Of a DNA stretch of 8,631 nt, positions 1-6,800 are shown piece after piece. The position numbers and the translations under genes are program-made. This stretch comes from Candidatus Colimorpha enterica (lineage in GTDB: Bacteria; Bacillota; Clostridia; Oscillospirales; CAG-272), in assembly GCA_000433515.1 (NCBI GenBank), contig FR891222.1, positions 1,337-9,967 of the forward strand, given 5' to 3'. Position 1 is the stretch's first letter. Each line of letters begins with the position of its first letter. The notes under the pieces were generated by a model. The model was not told where the DNA came from, made no database searches, and saw only the letters and a list, made by a program, of their open reading frames with translations.

Positions 1-613
1 CACCAATAACAACGGCGGTTACAGCATTGACAGTGAAATCTACGAGATAGAAAACGGCCATGGGCAGGCTGCGGCTATCATAGCGAGCCATACCACCGTC
101 ACCATCGAGAGCGGCAAGTATACCAACGACAATGCCGTGATCTTCTGCCAGACTTTTGATCCCAACCATGTGAGCGTAAAGATCAACGGCGGTACCTTTG
201 ACGGTAAGGGCGCTGCCAGCGTTATTGTCAACCTCTCCGGCAATGTGATCATCAACGACGGCGAATTCAATGCGTATCATGACGGCGAGCGTTACGGTGC
301 ATGCGTTCAAGTCGAACCCTACATTCCCAATGTACCCTCCATCACCACCATCAACGGCGGCACCTTTAACGCCGATAAGTCCATCTTCTATGTAAACGTG
401 AACACCAATTACATCCAGAAGATCATCGTCAACGGCGGTACCTTCAACGTGGCTGAGGGCGGTAGCTTGATCGAGGTCTCTTCCGGCAATGCCAGCGATT
501 ACCTGACCATCACCGGCGGTACCTTCAATGTGGATCCCACCGCATATGTGGATACAAACACATACACCGTGACCGATAACGGCGACGGCACATGGACGGT
601 TGCCGAGAAATAA
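1..613 (+). CDS. C-terminal part of a secreted beta-helix-like repeat protein (5' end outside window)
   Basis: The reading frame is open from base 2 through the TAA at 611-613, so the N-terminus lies off the window; the GTG at 137 is internal and not a likely start. The roughly 203 visible residues contain repeated units of the form INGGTF / VNGGTF / ITGGTF (coding DNA near 181, 350, 428 and 507) plus a divergent INDGEF copy near 250, spaced about 70-100 bp. Such Asn-Gly-Gly-Thr-Phe ladders are typical of right-handed parallel beta-helices in extracellular adhesin or polysaccharide-binding proteins of gut Firmicutes (family knowledge). The protein ends DNGDGTWTVAEK with no sortase motif or membrane helix, so any anchor would have to be N-terminal or it is released. 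No catalytic residues are evident. A hairpin follows 29 bp downstream. Function is unassigned; surface adhesion or glycan contact is inference. Confidence 0.8.
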   Translation, partial: TNNNGGYSIDSEIYEIENGHGQAAAIIASHTTVTIESGKYTNDNAVIFCQTFDPNHVSVKINGGTFDGKGAASVIVNLSGNVIINDGEFNAYHDGERYGACVQVEPYIPNVPSITTINGGTFNADKSIFYVNVNTNYIQKIIVNGGTFNVAEGGSLIEVSSGNASDYLTITGGTFNVDPTAYVDTNTYTVTDNGDGTWTVAEK

Positions 614-642
614 TGCAAGGAGCATAACTACACTTGGTTCTT

Positions 643-673
643 GTCAAGGCAGGGTAACCTGCCCTGCCTTGAC
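643..673 (+). terminator. Strong stem-loop, likely terminator of the beta-helix gene
   Basis: The left arm GTCAAGGCAGGG (643-654) pairs perfectly over 12 bp with CCCTGCCTTGAC (662-673) around a 7-nt loop. It lies 29 bp after the stop codon of the repeat-protein gene. The downstream tract (CTTTCCTATAT) is only modestly T-rich, so termination may be partial. The stem is seen directly; the role is inferred. Confidence 0.6.
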
Positions 674-678
674 CTTTC

Positions 679-713
679 CTATATGGGCATAGTCAAGCCC
701 TGTGCCTATATAG
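679..713 (+). promoter_or_regulatory. Second stem-loop in the leader of the surface-protein operon
   Basis: Bases 679-691 (CTATATGGGCATA) pair with 701-713 (TGTGCCTATATAG) over 13 positions, two of them G-U, around a 9-nt loop. The right arm runs into the AGGAG sequence (712-716) that precedes a tiny reading frame at 727. It could be a leader hairpin affecting translation or an attenuator-like element. No convincing -35/-10 pair was found in 614-749. Confidence 0.4.
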
Positions 714-726
714 GAGAGCAATAGAA

Positions 727-753
727 ATGCAAAAAGCGAGGAAAATATATTGA
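727..753 (+). CDS. Possible 8-codon leader peptide overlapping the next gene
   Basis: ATG at 727 is preceded by AGGAG (712-716, 10 nt spacing) and reads MQKARKIY, ending at TGA 751-753. That stop overlaps the TTG start (750-752) of the next gene. The arrangement suits translational coupling: ribosomes finishing the short peptide could reinitiate at the TTG. Alternatively the ATG may be the ancestral start of the downstream gene, now separated by a one-base indel. Too short for any coding statistics, so confidence is low. Confidence 0.3.
   Translation: MQKARKIY
738..741 (+). promoter_or_regulatory. Ribosome binding site deciding the TTG start at 750
   Basis: GAGG sits 8 nt before TTG 750-752. 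No ATG occurs in frame ahead of the transmembrane segment of the downstream protein, and the first in-frame GTG (792) lies at its edge with no comparable site. This supports the rare TTG start. Confidence 0.5.
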
Positions 754-1262
754 GTATAAAGGCAAATTCTAAAAAGAATAATGATTATACCGTGCCTATC
801 CTCTTTGGTGTGTTTGCCGTGCTTATGGTTGTCATGATTACGGCGCTGTGCATTCCGAAAACGCCGGAATTTGTACCGCCCGCCTTTGAAGCCGCCGCCG
901 TCCAAGGTACGCCGGAGGTAGAAGAAAGCATGGGCTACACCGAGCTTTACAAGGAGGGTATGGCGTACCGTGTTTCCGTTTGCGGTGTGCCGACCGTTGA
1001 CGGACAGGATCTGACTGTCTACTTTACCAACACCGAGGGCAACGAAAAATACCTCAAGCTGCGTGTGCTGGATACGGACGGCAACATTTTGGGCGAAACG
1101 GGACTTCTTAACCCCGGCGAATATGTAAAGACCGTAACGCTGACAAAAACACTTGCCGCAGGCGAGAATTTGAAACTGAAAATCATGGGATATGAGCCGG
1201 AAACCTACGAAAGCGCAGGCTCCGTGTCCTTGAATGTTACTGTGGGAGGAATAAGTGAATGA
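750..1262 (+). CDS. Small membrane-anchored extracellular Ig-like protein, unrecognised
   Basis: 170 residues from a TTG start. Residues 1-13 are polar and Lys/Asn-rich, followed by one hydrophobic segment at about 15-34 (TVPILFGVFAVLMVVMITAL) without a clear signal-peptidase site, so it probably remains as a signal anchor with the C-terminus outside. Residues 35-60 form a Pro/Glu linker. From about 65 to 170 short alternating beta strands (VDGQDLTVYFTN, LKLRVLDTDGN, VKTVTLTKTL, LKLKIMGYEP, VSLNVTVGG) resemble an Ig-like/Fn3-like beta sandwich. It overlaps the next gene by 4 bp (ATGA), so the two products are probably made together and may act together at the surface. There are no enzymatic motifs. 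I do not recognise the family; calling it an accessory or partner of the sortase-anchored protein is inference from coupling. Confidence 0.75.
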   Translation: MSIKANSKKNNDYTVPILFGVFAVLMVVMITALCIPKTPEFVPPAFEAAAVQGTPEVEESMGYTELYKEGMAYRVSVCGVPTVDGQDLTVYFTNTEGNEKYLKLRVLDTDGNILGETGLLNPGEYVKTVTLTKTLAAGENLKLKIMGYEPETYESAGSVSLNVTVGGISE

Positions 1263-1954
1263 AAAGGTACTCACTATTAAAAAAGGTTATAACGGCTATG
1301 TCCGCAGCGGTGCTTGTGCTCTCCTGCGGGATGACCGCCTTTGCCGCCGAAGCAAATCTGAACACCGACAAAGAGCAAAAAGACATCGGTGTGTATGTGA
1401 AGTATGTGGATAATACCGTGTGGAACACGGTTCCGACAGATGAGGACGGCGAAGGCTCGGCTACCCTGCCGGACGGCACGGAAGTCGGGATAAGCGACGC
1501 GGATAAAACCAAAGGCCGGCTTGTAATTGATCCTATCACGGATAAGGAAGCGCTTGATTGGATAAGCAGCTTAACAGACGGCAAAGTGAAAACTCCGCAG
1601 GGGTTCCACATCTATTATCTTGATAATAACGGCAACATAACCAATGCCGACGGCATATCGGTGTCAATGAAGCCGGGAGATACACTGCAAAATCCCGTTG
1701 TCTATTCTCTGAAATCCGACGGCAGTATGGAGCTGCTTTCAGCCGATGCGAAAAACGGTACGATAACCTTTACCACAGACGGCAGTCCGTATTATGTTCT
1801 CGGTGAAAAGGACGGCGGCACTCCGTCTGATCCGGACAACCCCCCCCAGACCGGAGATGACAGCCATATGGCATTGTGGATTGCAGTTCTCTTTGTGAGC
1901 GGAGCAGGCGTAATCGGAACAACTGTTTACGGTAAGAAGAAAAGAGCGAAATAA
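1259..1954 (+). CDS. Sortase-anchored cell-wall surface protein
   Basis: 231 residues; ATG 1259 overlaps the upstream stop (ATGA) and has its own GGGAGGA site (1244-1250, 8 nt spacing). Residues 1-30 are a typical signal peptide (KRYSLLKK, hydrophobic core, likely cut after TAFAA). Residues 31-185 form a beta-rich domain with tracts such as DIGVYVKYVDNTVWNTVP, HIYYLDNNGN and FTTDGSPYYVLG; I know no enzymatic function for it. A Gly/Pro/Asp linker leads to PPQTGD, a variant of the LPxTG sorting motif, then a hydrophobic helix (ALWIAVLFVSGAGVIGTTVYG) and a KKKRAK tail. That triad is the standard substrate signal for sortase-mediated attachment to peptidoglycan. The sortase is not in this window. 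Bases 1840-1847 are a run of eight C just before the sorting motif, a possible slippage site. Likely a structural or adhesive surface protein. Confidence 0.85.
   Translation: MKRYSLLKKVITAMSAAVLVLSCGMTAFAAEANLNTDKEQKDIGVYVKYVDNTVWNTVPTDEDGEGSATLPDGTEVGISDADKTKGRLVIDPITDKEALDWISSLTDGKVKTPQGFHIYYLDNNGNITNADGISVSMKPGDTLQNPVVYSLKSDGSMELLSADAKNGTITFTTDGSPYYVLGEKDGGTPSDPDNPPQTGDDSHMALWIAVLFVSGAGVIGTTVYGKKKRAK
1840..1847 (+). repeat. Poly-C (8) tract at the sortase motif
   Basis: Eight consecutive C encode the end of Asn, two Pro and the first base of Gln in the NPPQTG segment. Gain or loss of one C would shift the frame and remove the sorting signal, membrane helix and basic tail while leaving the ectodomain intact. 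The tract is seen directly; slippage is inferred from general knowledge of homopolymer contingency loci. Confidence 0.6.
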
Positions 1955-1963
1955 AATCATATC

Positions 1964-1980
1964 AGTGTGCTTATCACACT
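1964..1980 (+). other. Short hairpin after the sortase-protein gene
   Basis: AGTGTG (1964-1969) and CACACT (1975-1980) pair perfectly over 6 bp around CTTAT. It lies 9 bp past the stop codon, just ahead of the stronger terminator hairpin. It may protect the 3' end or assist termination. Confidence 0.35.
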
Positions 1981-1990
1981 TACAACAGTC

Positions 1991-2026
1991 CCTCCTGTCA
2001 GATACAAACTGACAGGGGGATTTGTT
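1991..2026 (+). terminator. Rho-independent-like terminator of the surface-protein operon
   Basis: Bases 1991-2001 (CCTCCTGTCAG) pair with 2009-2019 (CTGACAGGGGG) over 11 bp with one G-U around a 7-nt loop, followed by ATTTGTT. It is 36 bp after the stop of the sorted protein. The T tract is short, so efficiency is uncertain. Bases 2031-2110 beyond it are AT-rich with nothing I can identify. Confidence 0.6.
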
Positions 2027-2124
2027 ATGGGAAAATTCTACTTTTATCATACTTTGCTATATTCACTATATTCCCGCATACAAAAAAGATGGCTGCTCGT
2101 TTGAGTAGTCGGTACTGTCAATAG

Positions 2125-2137
2125 TTTTTCGCAAATT
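2125..2137 (+). repeat. Left terminal inverted-repeat core of the IS
   Basis: TTTTTCGCAAATT, identical to the reverse complement of 3565-3577. The flanking bases of the two ends diverge in spacing (about 14 versus 9 or 29 bases to the putative tips), which suggests end decay or indels. Confidence 0.65.
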
Positions 2138-2160
2138 CGTCTCTGAAAAAATGAAGTATA

Positions 2161-2194
2161 CGCCGATACTCCGGCGATGGAGCGGCTACGCTCC
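2161..2194. repeat. Two adjacent short hairpins inside the IS left end
   Basis: CGCCG (2161-2165) pairs with CGGCG (2172-2176), and GGAGCG (2179-2184) pairs with CGCTCC (2189-2194) around GCTA. With the large inverted repeat at 2210-2284 they form a run of three stem-loops between the IS end and the transposase stop. Confidence 0.5.
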
Positions 2195-2209
2195 GCTTAA
2201 TTGCCGTGG

Positions 2210-2284
2210 AGCATATGCCGGAGGCGGTGTCAAGGGCGGCGAAGCCGTTCATCTTGACCCTTGACTCCGTCGGCGGCATATGCT
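2210..2284. repeat. Large imperfect inverted repeat with 27-nt arms downstream of the transposase
   Basis: Arm 2210-2236 begins AGCATATGCCG and ends GTCAAGGG; arm 2258-2284 is its reverse complement at 23 of 27 positions, with one G-T among the mismatches. The 21-nt loop holds a further mini-hairpin CGGC-GAA-GCCG (2237-2247). It lies 16 bp past the transposase stop at 2300. It could insulate the transposase from outside transcription, form a structured RNA, or be an older palindromic repeat carried by the element. Confidence 0.7.
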
Positions 2285-2299
2285 ATCTGTCTGCTGTAC

Positions 2300-3479
2300 T
2301 TATGCCACTTCTGTTGAGACTTCCGTCAAATATTTCATACAAAGATACCGCTTTGATCCCCACTCCTTCCCCGAAACATACCGCAGTCTGGCACAGACCA
2401 GCATCAGAGCAGTCTTTCCATCAGGGAATGTACCAACGACTCTTGTTCTGCGTCGTATCTCACGGTTCATCCGTTCAATGACATTGTTTGTCCGGATCTT
2501 CAGCCAGTGCTGTGACGGGAAATCCATGTAGGTCAAGGTTTCTTCGATGCCATCCTCCACCTTTTTGGCTGCCTCATTCAGCCGCATGGAACGCAGCTTT
2601 TCTGCGACGTCACGTGCTTTCTTACGTGCGGCCCCTTTGCTCTCCTGTGCGTGGATCGCCTTGAGCATCCGTGTGACCTCGCGCATATGTTTTCTTGGAG
2701 TAACGGAAAAAACGTTACGGTAGAAATGCACGGTACAACGCTGGTATTTCGCCTCCGGAAAAACTTCTGCCACGGCGTTGCACATGCCGAGGCATTTGTC
2801 TCCGACAATGAGTTTGACGCCGTAAAGCCCGCGTTCTTTCAGCCATACAAAGAAGTTTTTCCAGCTTTCGGCATCCTCCTTCATACCTTCCGCCGCACCG
2901 ATGATCTCACGGTAACCGTCCTCGTCAACGCCTATGGCTACAAGGATACTGACATTTTCAAACTCACCGCCCCAGTTGCGCTTGAGGTAAATTCCGTTTA
3001 CATAGACATATGGATACTTGCCGGACAGCTTGCGGTTTCGCCATTCCTCAATGTGCACATAGGCTTTCTGATTCAGATTGCTGATCGTGGACGCCTGACA
3101 CGCGGCTCCCCCATAGAGCCTCCGAAATATCCTCTACTCGACGTACAGATACGCCTGCTAGATACATCTCGATCAGCGCTTCCTCGACCGAGCTTTCCCG
3201 GCGCCGATAACGCTCGATGATCGCTGTTTCGAACGATACTCCCTTCAGCTTCGGTACTTCAAGGCGCACCTCTCCGGAGGTCGTGGTCAGTTTTCGATTG
3301 TAATGCCCCGAACGGTATCCCTGACGCGCCTCTGTGCGCTCATATTTTGCTGCGCTCGTCAGTTCTTCGGCTTCTTTGTTCAACAGCTCATTCAGTGTTT
3401 CCTCCACACTGGTTCGAACCAATTCTTTCAATTCACTCTTGATACTTTCCTCGTTTAGCTGTATAATGGGTTTGGACAT
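2300..3479 (-). pseudogene. IS256-family transposase, frameshifted and with altered catalytic Asp
   Basis: Reading from ATG 3479 gives an IS256-type N-terminus (MSKPIIQLNEE, GYRSGHYNRKL, LEVPKLKG, SVRRVEDISEALWGS) that leaves frame at 3094-3095. There the minus strand reads GTGTCAGGCGTCC; dropping one G restores VSASTISNLNQKAYVHIEEW and continues to TAA 2300-2302. The repaired protein would be 392 residues, normal for the family. Conserved blocks follow: YVYVNGIYLKRNWGGEFENV, KLIVGDKCLGM, YQRCTVHFYRN, NNVIERMNREIRRR. The residue at repaired position 161 is Asn (AAC, 2996-2998) where relatives have Asp. Its spacing to Asp227 (66) and Glu335 (108) equals the D167/D233/E341 spacing known for IS256, so this is the first catalytic Asp. 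The enzyme is predicted dead on two counts. No A-rich slippery site marks the shift, so programmed frameshifting is unlikely; a sequencing error could explain the shift but not the Asn. Confidence 0.9.
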
Positions 3480-3486
3480 GTTCAAT

Positions 3487-3494
3487 TCTCCTTT
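3487..3494 (-). promoter_or_regulatory. Ribosome binding site fixing the transposase start at ATG 3479
   Basis: The minus strand reads AAAGGAGA here. It is 8 nt from ATG 3479 but only 2 nt from the in-frame TTG at 3485, so the ATG (protein MSKP...) is the better start. Confidence 0.6.
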
Positions 3495-3517
3495 CGAATG
3501 TTTGTTGTGGTTACTTC

Positions 3518-3546
3518 ATTCTACCAGAGTTTTTTGAGCATGTCTA
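3518..3546 (-). promoter_or_regulatory. Sigma-70-type promoter of the transposase
   Basis: On the minus strand TAGACA (3546-3541), a 17-nt spacer and TAGAAT (3523-3518) form a near-consensus -35/-10 pair. The -10 ends about 24 nt before the ribosome binding site. An additional TATAAT on the same strand (3583-3578) lies near the IS end but has no good -35. Confidence 0.5.
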
Positions 3547-3564
3547 CCTTTTTGCTCTTTTTTC

Positions 3565-3577
3565 AATTTGCGAAAAA
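3565..3577 (-). repeat. Right terminal inverted-repeat core of the IS
   Basis: Reads TTTTTCGCAAATT on the minus strand, a perfect match to 2125-2137 in inverted orientation. Confidence 0.65.
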
Positions 3578-3683
3578 TATTATACCTTATCTTGTGTGAC
3601 ATTATGTTTTTAAGGCTGAAATCACAAAAAACCATATGCAAATCATCAGAATTCAGAGATAATAGGTCTTGTTGTCACGTCAA

Positions 3684-3722
3684 AAAAAGCCTGTTTTGGT
3701 GTAAGACCAAAACAGGCTTTTT
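3684..3722. terminator. Perfect bidirectional Rho-independent terminator
   Basis: A 17-bp perfect stem (3684-3700 with 3706-3722) has core GCCTGTTTTGGT, loop GTAAG and A/T flanks on both sides, giving a T tract on either strand (seven T on the minus strand). It lies 128 bp downstream of the stop of the large surface-protein gene and would end that operon, while also blocking plus-strand transcription coming from the IS side. Confidence 0.9.
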
Positions 3723-3730
3723 CAACGGGT

Positions 3731-3814
3731 GAGCATTCAAAGAAGCAAATCATTCTCTGAATGCTCTTGTGGCCACATATCAAATCCGGTCTGCATTTTC
3801 ATGTGATTTGCAGA
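3731..3814 (-). other. Structured 3' untranslated segment of the large surface-protein gene
   Basis: GAGCATTCA (3731-3739) pairs with TGAATGCTC (3758-3766), and TCTGCA (3790-3795) pairs with TGCAGA (3809-3814). GCAAATCA in the first loop (3745-3752) is also complementary to TGATTTGC (3804-3811), so loop-to-loop or alternative pairing is possible. No known RNA family is recognised. The segment sits between the stop codon at 3851 and the terminator. Confidence 0.3.
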
Positions 3815-3850
3815 GGATCGTATCCGCATGACTTTGCTAAAGGAAGGTTT

Positions 3851-6800
3851 TTATTTTGTCAGGATTTTTTTCTTGATCAGCAAAAGCAGCAGTACGACAT
3901 TGCCGAGCAAGGAAAAGCTTCCGATGCACAGCCCGACAATGGTAATGATCCGGACGATATCCGTCGCTTCCCGCTGGGTGCTGTCGACAGTATTCAGCGT
4001 CTGAATAGCGGTGTTGTTGATCTCGTCCTGCTTCGCAATCTGCGCCTTCAAAGCATCAAGCTCGGCATGCAGAGCGTCAAAATCCTCCTTATGCTGGGCG
4101 TTCAGCTCCTCAAGCTTTTGAGACAGACCGTCAATATCTTTCTTGAGCATCTCGTCTGCCAGCTTGTAGGCGGCATCCAAAGCGGAGTTCAGCGTATCGA
4201 TTTTGCTGTTGAGCGCCTCCTTATCTTCCTTCATGGCGCTCTCCAGTTCTTTCTTGGCGGCACTCAAATCGGCTTGAACCTTTTCGATGGTTGCCAGCAA
4301 CGTCGCGTCTGCTTCAATCATCGTCTGCTCCAAAGCGTCATGCTTGTCGGACAGGGAGTCGATATCCGCTTTCAAGAGGGTATCCGCGTTGGTATAAGCC
4401 TCCGTCAGGTCAGCGATGGCTTGCTCCAGTGATTCATCGGTGGCTTGACGCAGGTTTTCAATGGTTTGGGACAGTTCCTCTTTGACCTGGTCAATGGCTT
4501 CCTGCAGCGCGTCGTCCGCTTCGTTCATTGTCTGTTCCAAATCGTCAAGCTTTCCGGACAGGGTGTCGATATTCGCTTTCAAGAGGGCATCTGCGGCGAT
4601 ATAGGCGCTCGTCAGGTCGGCGATGGCGGAATCGGTGTCCTGGCTCAGTTTTTCGATGGCGGCGGTCAGGTCCGCATTGACCTTGTCGATGGATTCCTGC
4701 AGTGCTTCATCTGCTTCTGCCATAGCGGCGCTCAGAGCTTCCTGCGCAGCTTCCAGATCATCATCCATCTGAGATTTCAGTGCCTCGTCGGCTGCCTGAT
4801 AAGCCTCGGTAAGATCAGCGATCGCAGCGGCGAGGTCGGCGTCCTGTCCCTCAAGCGCTGTTTCAAGATCGGCGATACTATCCTTCAGCTCCTGTATCAG
4901 AGCTTTGACCTCCTTGTCGCTCATGGCAAACAGGCAGAATACTTCGTTGGAGGGCATACCTCTCGTACCTCCAATACCTCCCATCATCGCGTCTTCGCGA
5001 TAAGGGATGACCGTAAACGTGGCGCCCGTCGCTGAATACCCGCTGACATCAATGGTAATCGAGCGTTCCACATTATCGCCATTGGGGCCATAATTGTTTG
5101 AACAAGCCCCAACATATCTATCATGCAGGTCGTCATACGCATAGAAATGTGTAGTTACCATCCGTCCCGGATCTGCAGACGGAGCAGTAAAGGTAAGGGT
5201 GACCTTGCCGTTTGAGTAGGATGCCTTCAGGTCGTCAACAGGCTTGGGCAGGTCCCTCTGATCCTTGACGGCATAACCCACAAAGGGAACTCCCTTAAAC
5301 AGGTCGTCGGTCTTCCAGCCGATCAGCTTCCAGTTAAAGCCGTAGTCGGTCAGATCGGGACTGAGGTTCTGAACCGTACCTGATGTTTCGGTGCTGGTCA
5401 TGGACGCCGTGGAGATAGAGGAGCCTTTCAGGCGTTCATATTCCGCGGTAATGCCCGCATAGGCGCTGACGTTGAGTATATCGCTTCCTCCGCCTACCAT
5501 AAGCGACATATTGGCATAGCCGCCCTCGGCAACGGATTTGGTCTTTTCCTCCTCCAGCGTGACGGAATAGGTCTGCGTCTGGGTTCCGCCCGCGTAGGAC
5601 AGCTTCATCCAGGTATCGGTGTCGCCCACTTTTGCCTGGCTCAGGTCCCAGCCGGGGATACCGTTGTATGTATAGGCGGCGGCGCTGCTGGCGTAAGCGA
5701 AGGGGTTGCCCTCGTTGTTCAGGTAGTATTTTTCTTTCAGCGCGTCGGTAATCAAATCCATTTTGTGCGATTTATTCACCTTACTGCCCGTGCTCGCCGC
5801 AACCGCTTTGTTGTACGCGGTTGCAAAATCGTTGTACTGATCCATGGAAAGCGATGTAAGCACAGGGTACTGCGGAGCGGAAACGATCAGTGCATTCTTG
5901 AGATATTCGTATTTTCCGTCTTTATAAACCTGCACATCATAGTAGTAGTAATACATCAGCGTCTGGCGCATGATCACCTGGTTTTGGTCGTTGGCTTCAA
6001 ACGTAGTAGTAAAGGTCTTATCGATGCTCTTTGTAAACTCCTGATTCAGCTCGTAAGCCAAGCCTGCTTCCATGCTTGCCTTGACGGCTCCGGCTTCCAC
6101 CTCCGACGCAAAGCCTACATTGTAGGACACTTCCTCCGACGTACCGGATGTGACGCGGTACCCCTCCGAATAGCTGTACTGGGTGGAGCTGTTTTCGGCT
6201 CCAAGCTCGTAGAAATAGGGCGCTGCCTGCAAAAACGCTACCGGCGTGGGATCCGTGTAGGAGTATGCCTTGCCGCTGTACCTGCCCACCACGCTGTCAG
6301 TGCCGTAATCCACTGCGATCAGCAGTACGTTCGGGCCTCCCCTGCTGCATGATACAAGCGAGGAAGCGGTTTCGGTCATTTTTTTCATAGCACGGTCTAA
6401 TTCGCCGAGGGTACTGAACCAGACCGTCTCTGTTTTCATATCATTCGCGTTTGTGCGCGCACGGTGATAATAGACTACTTCCTTGTAATGGTAAGAGCCC
6501 TCCTTGTTCGCGTCGGTGTGGGTTTTATAGCCCACAACGAGGAGAATGGCTTCCTTTCCTGTTGCGCTGCCAAAAACGTTTCCTACCGACGCGCTGTGAA
6601 TAAATACTTCATCAACATCCTTACCGTCAATATTAAAATCTTTATCCATAACAACATTGAAAAGATTAGGGAAATCACGGTTTGCGCCTTCTTGGTATCG
6701 TTCAATGGTATTTGAGGCGATGCTCTGAAGATTTCCGGCGCCGTCCAGGCAATAGAACCAGCCGCTTAAGAACACATATTCCTGGGTGTGCATGCCTTCC

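Larger units (their letters stand above)
2111..3606 (-). mobile_element. IS256-family insertion sequence, inactivated
   Basis: The element is about 1.5 kb, the usual size for the family, with a single Mutator-like DDE transposase on the minus strand. Near both ends lies the same 13-bp inverted core TTTTTCGCAAATT (2125-2137 and, inverted, 3565-3577). Outward of it the left end reads GGTACTGTCAATAG. The right end, read inward, aligns either as GGTATAATA (outer edge 3586) or through TAATGTCA (outer edge about 3606), so the exact right boundary is uncertain. I found no convincing 8-9 bp target duplication, suggesting an old or rearranged insertion. The transposase is both frameshifted and altered at a catalytic residue, so autonomous movement is not expected; a transposase supplied elsewhere could still act on the ends. 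Confidence 0.8.

Noticed and set aside
181..530. CRISPR-like array from the periodic GGCGGTACCTT motifs
   Set aside because: The repeats are in-frame coding repeats (NGGTF) with unequal spacing and no identical repeat/spacer structure.
669..712. Promoter from TTGACC (669-674) and TATATA (707-712)
   Set aside because: The spacing is about 32 nt, far from the 16-18 nt needed, and no other box fits.
693..1274. Minus-strand frame of 193 codons opposite the Ig-like gene
   Set aside because: Runs antisense across the coupled pair, and the translation is His/Arg/Phe-rich without domain character.
3085..3100. Programmed frameshift making a fused transposase
   Set aside because: IS256-family transposases are normally one frame, and the site GTGTCAGGCGTCC has no slippery A/T heptamer; the simple one-base indel fits better.
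2651..3220. Plus-strand frame of 189 codons within the IS
   Set aside because: Antisense to conserved transposase blocks on the other strand.
2102..3615. Target-site duplication around the IS
   Set aside because: The 8-9 bases outside either plausible pair of ends (TGAGTAGTC versus TTATCTTGT or TTTTTAAGG) do not match.
3761..4432. Plus-strand open frame of 223 codons
   Set aside because: It is antisense to the coiled-coil repeats; its Gln/Leu-rich translation mirrors repetitive codons and shows no domain. The minus-strand gene has a signal peptide, domains and a ribosome binding site.
4445..6352. Further long plus-strand frames (about 4445-5035 and 5765-6352)
   Set aside because: Shadows of the large minus-strand gene, with low-complexity translations and no supporting start signals.
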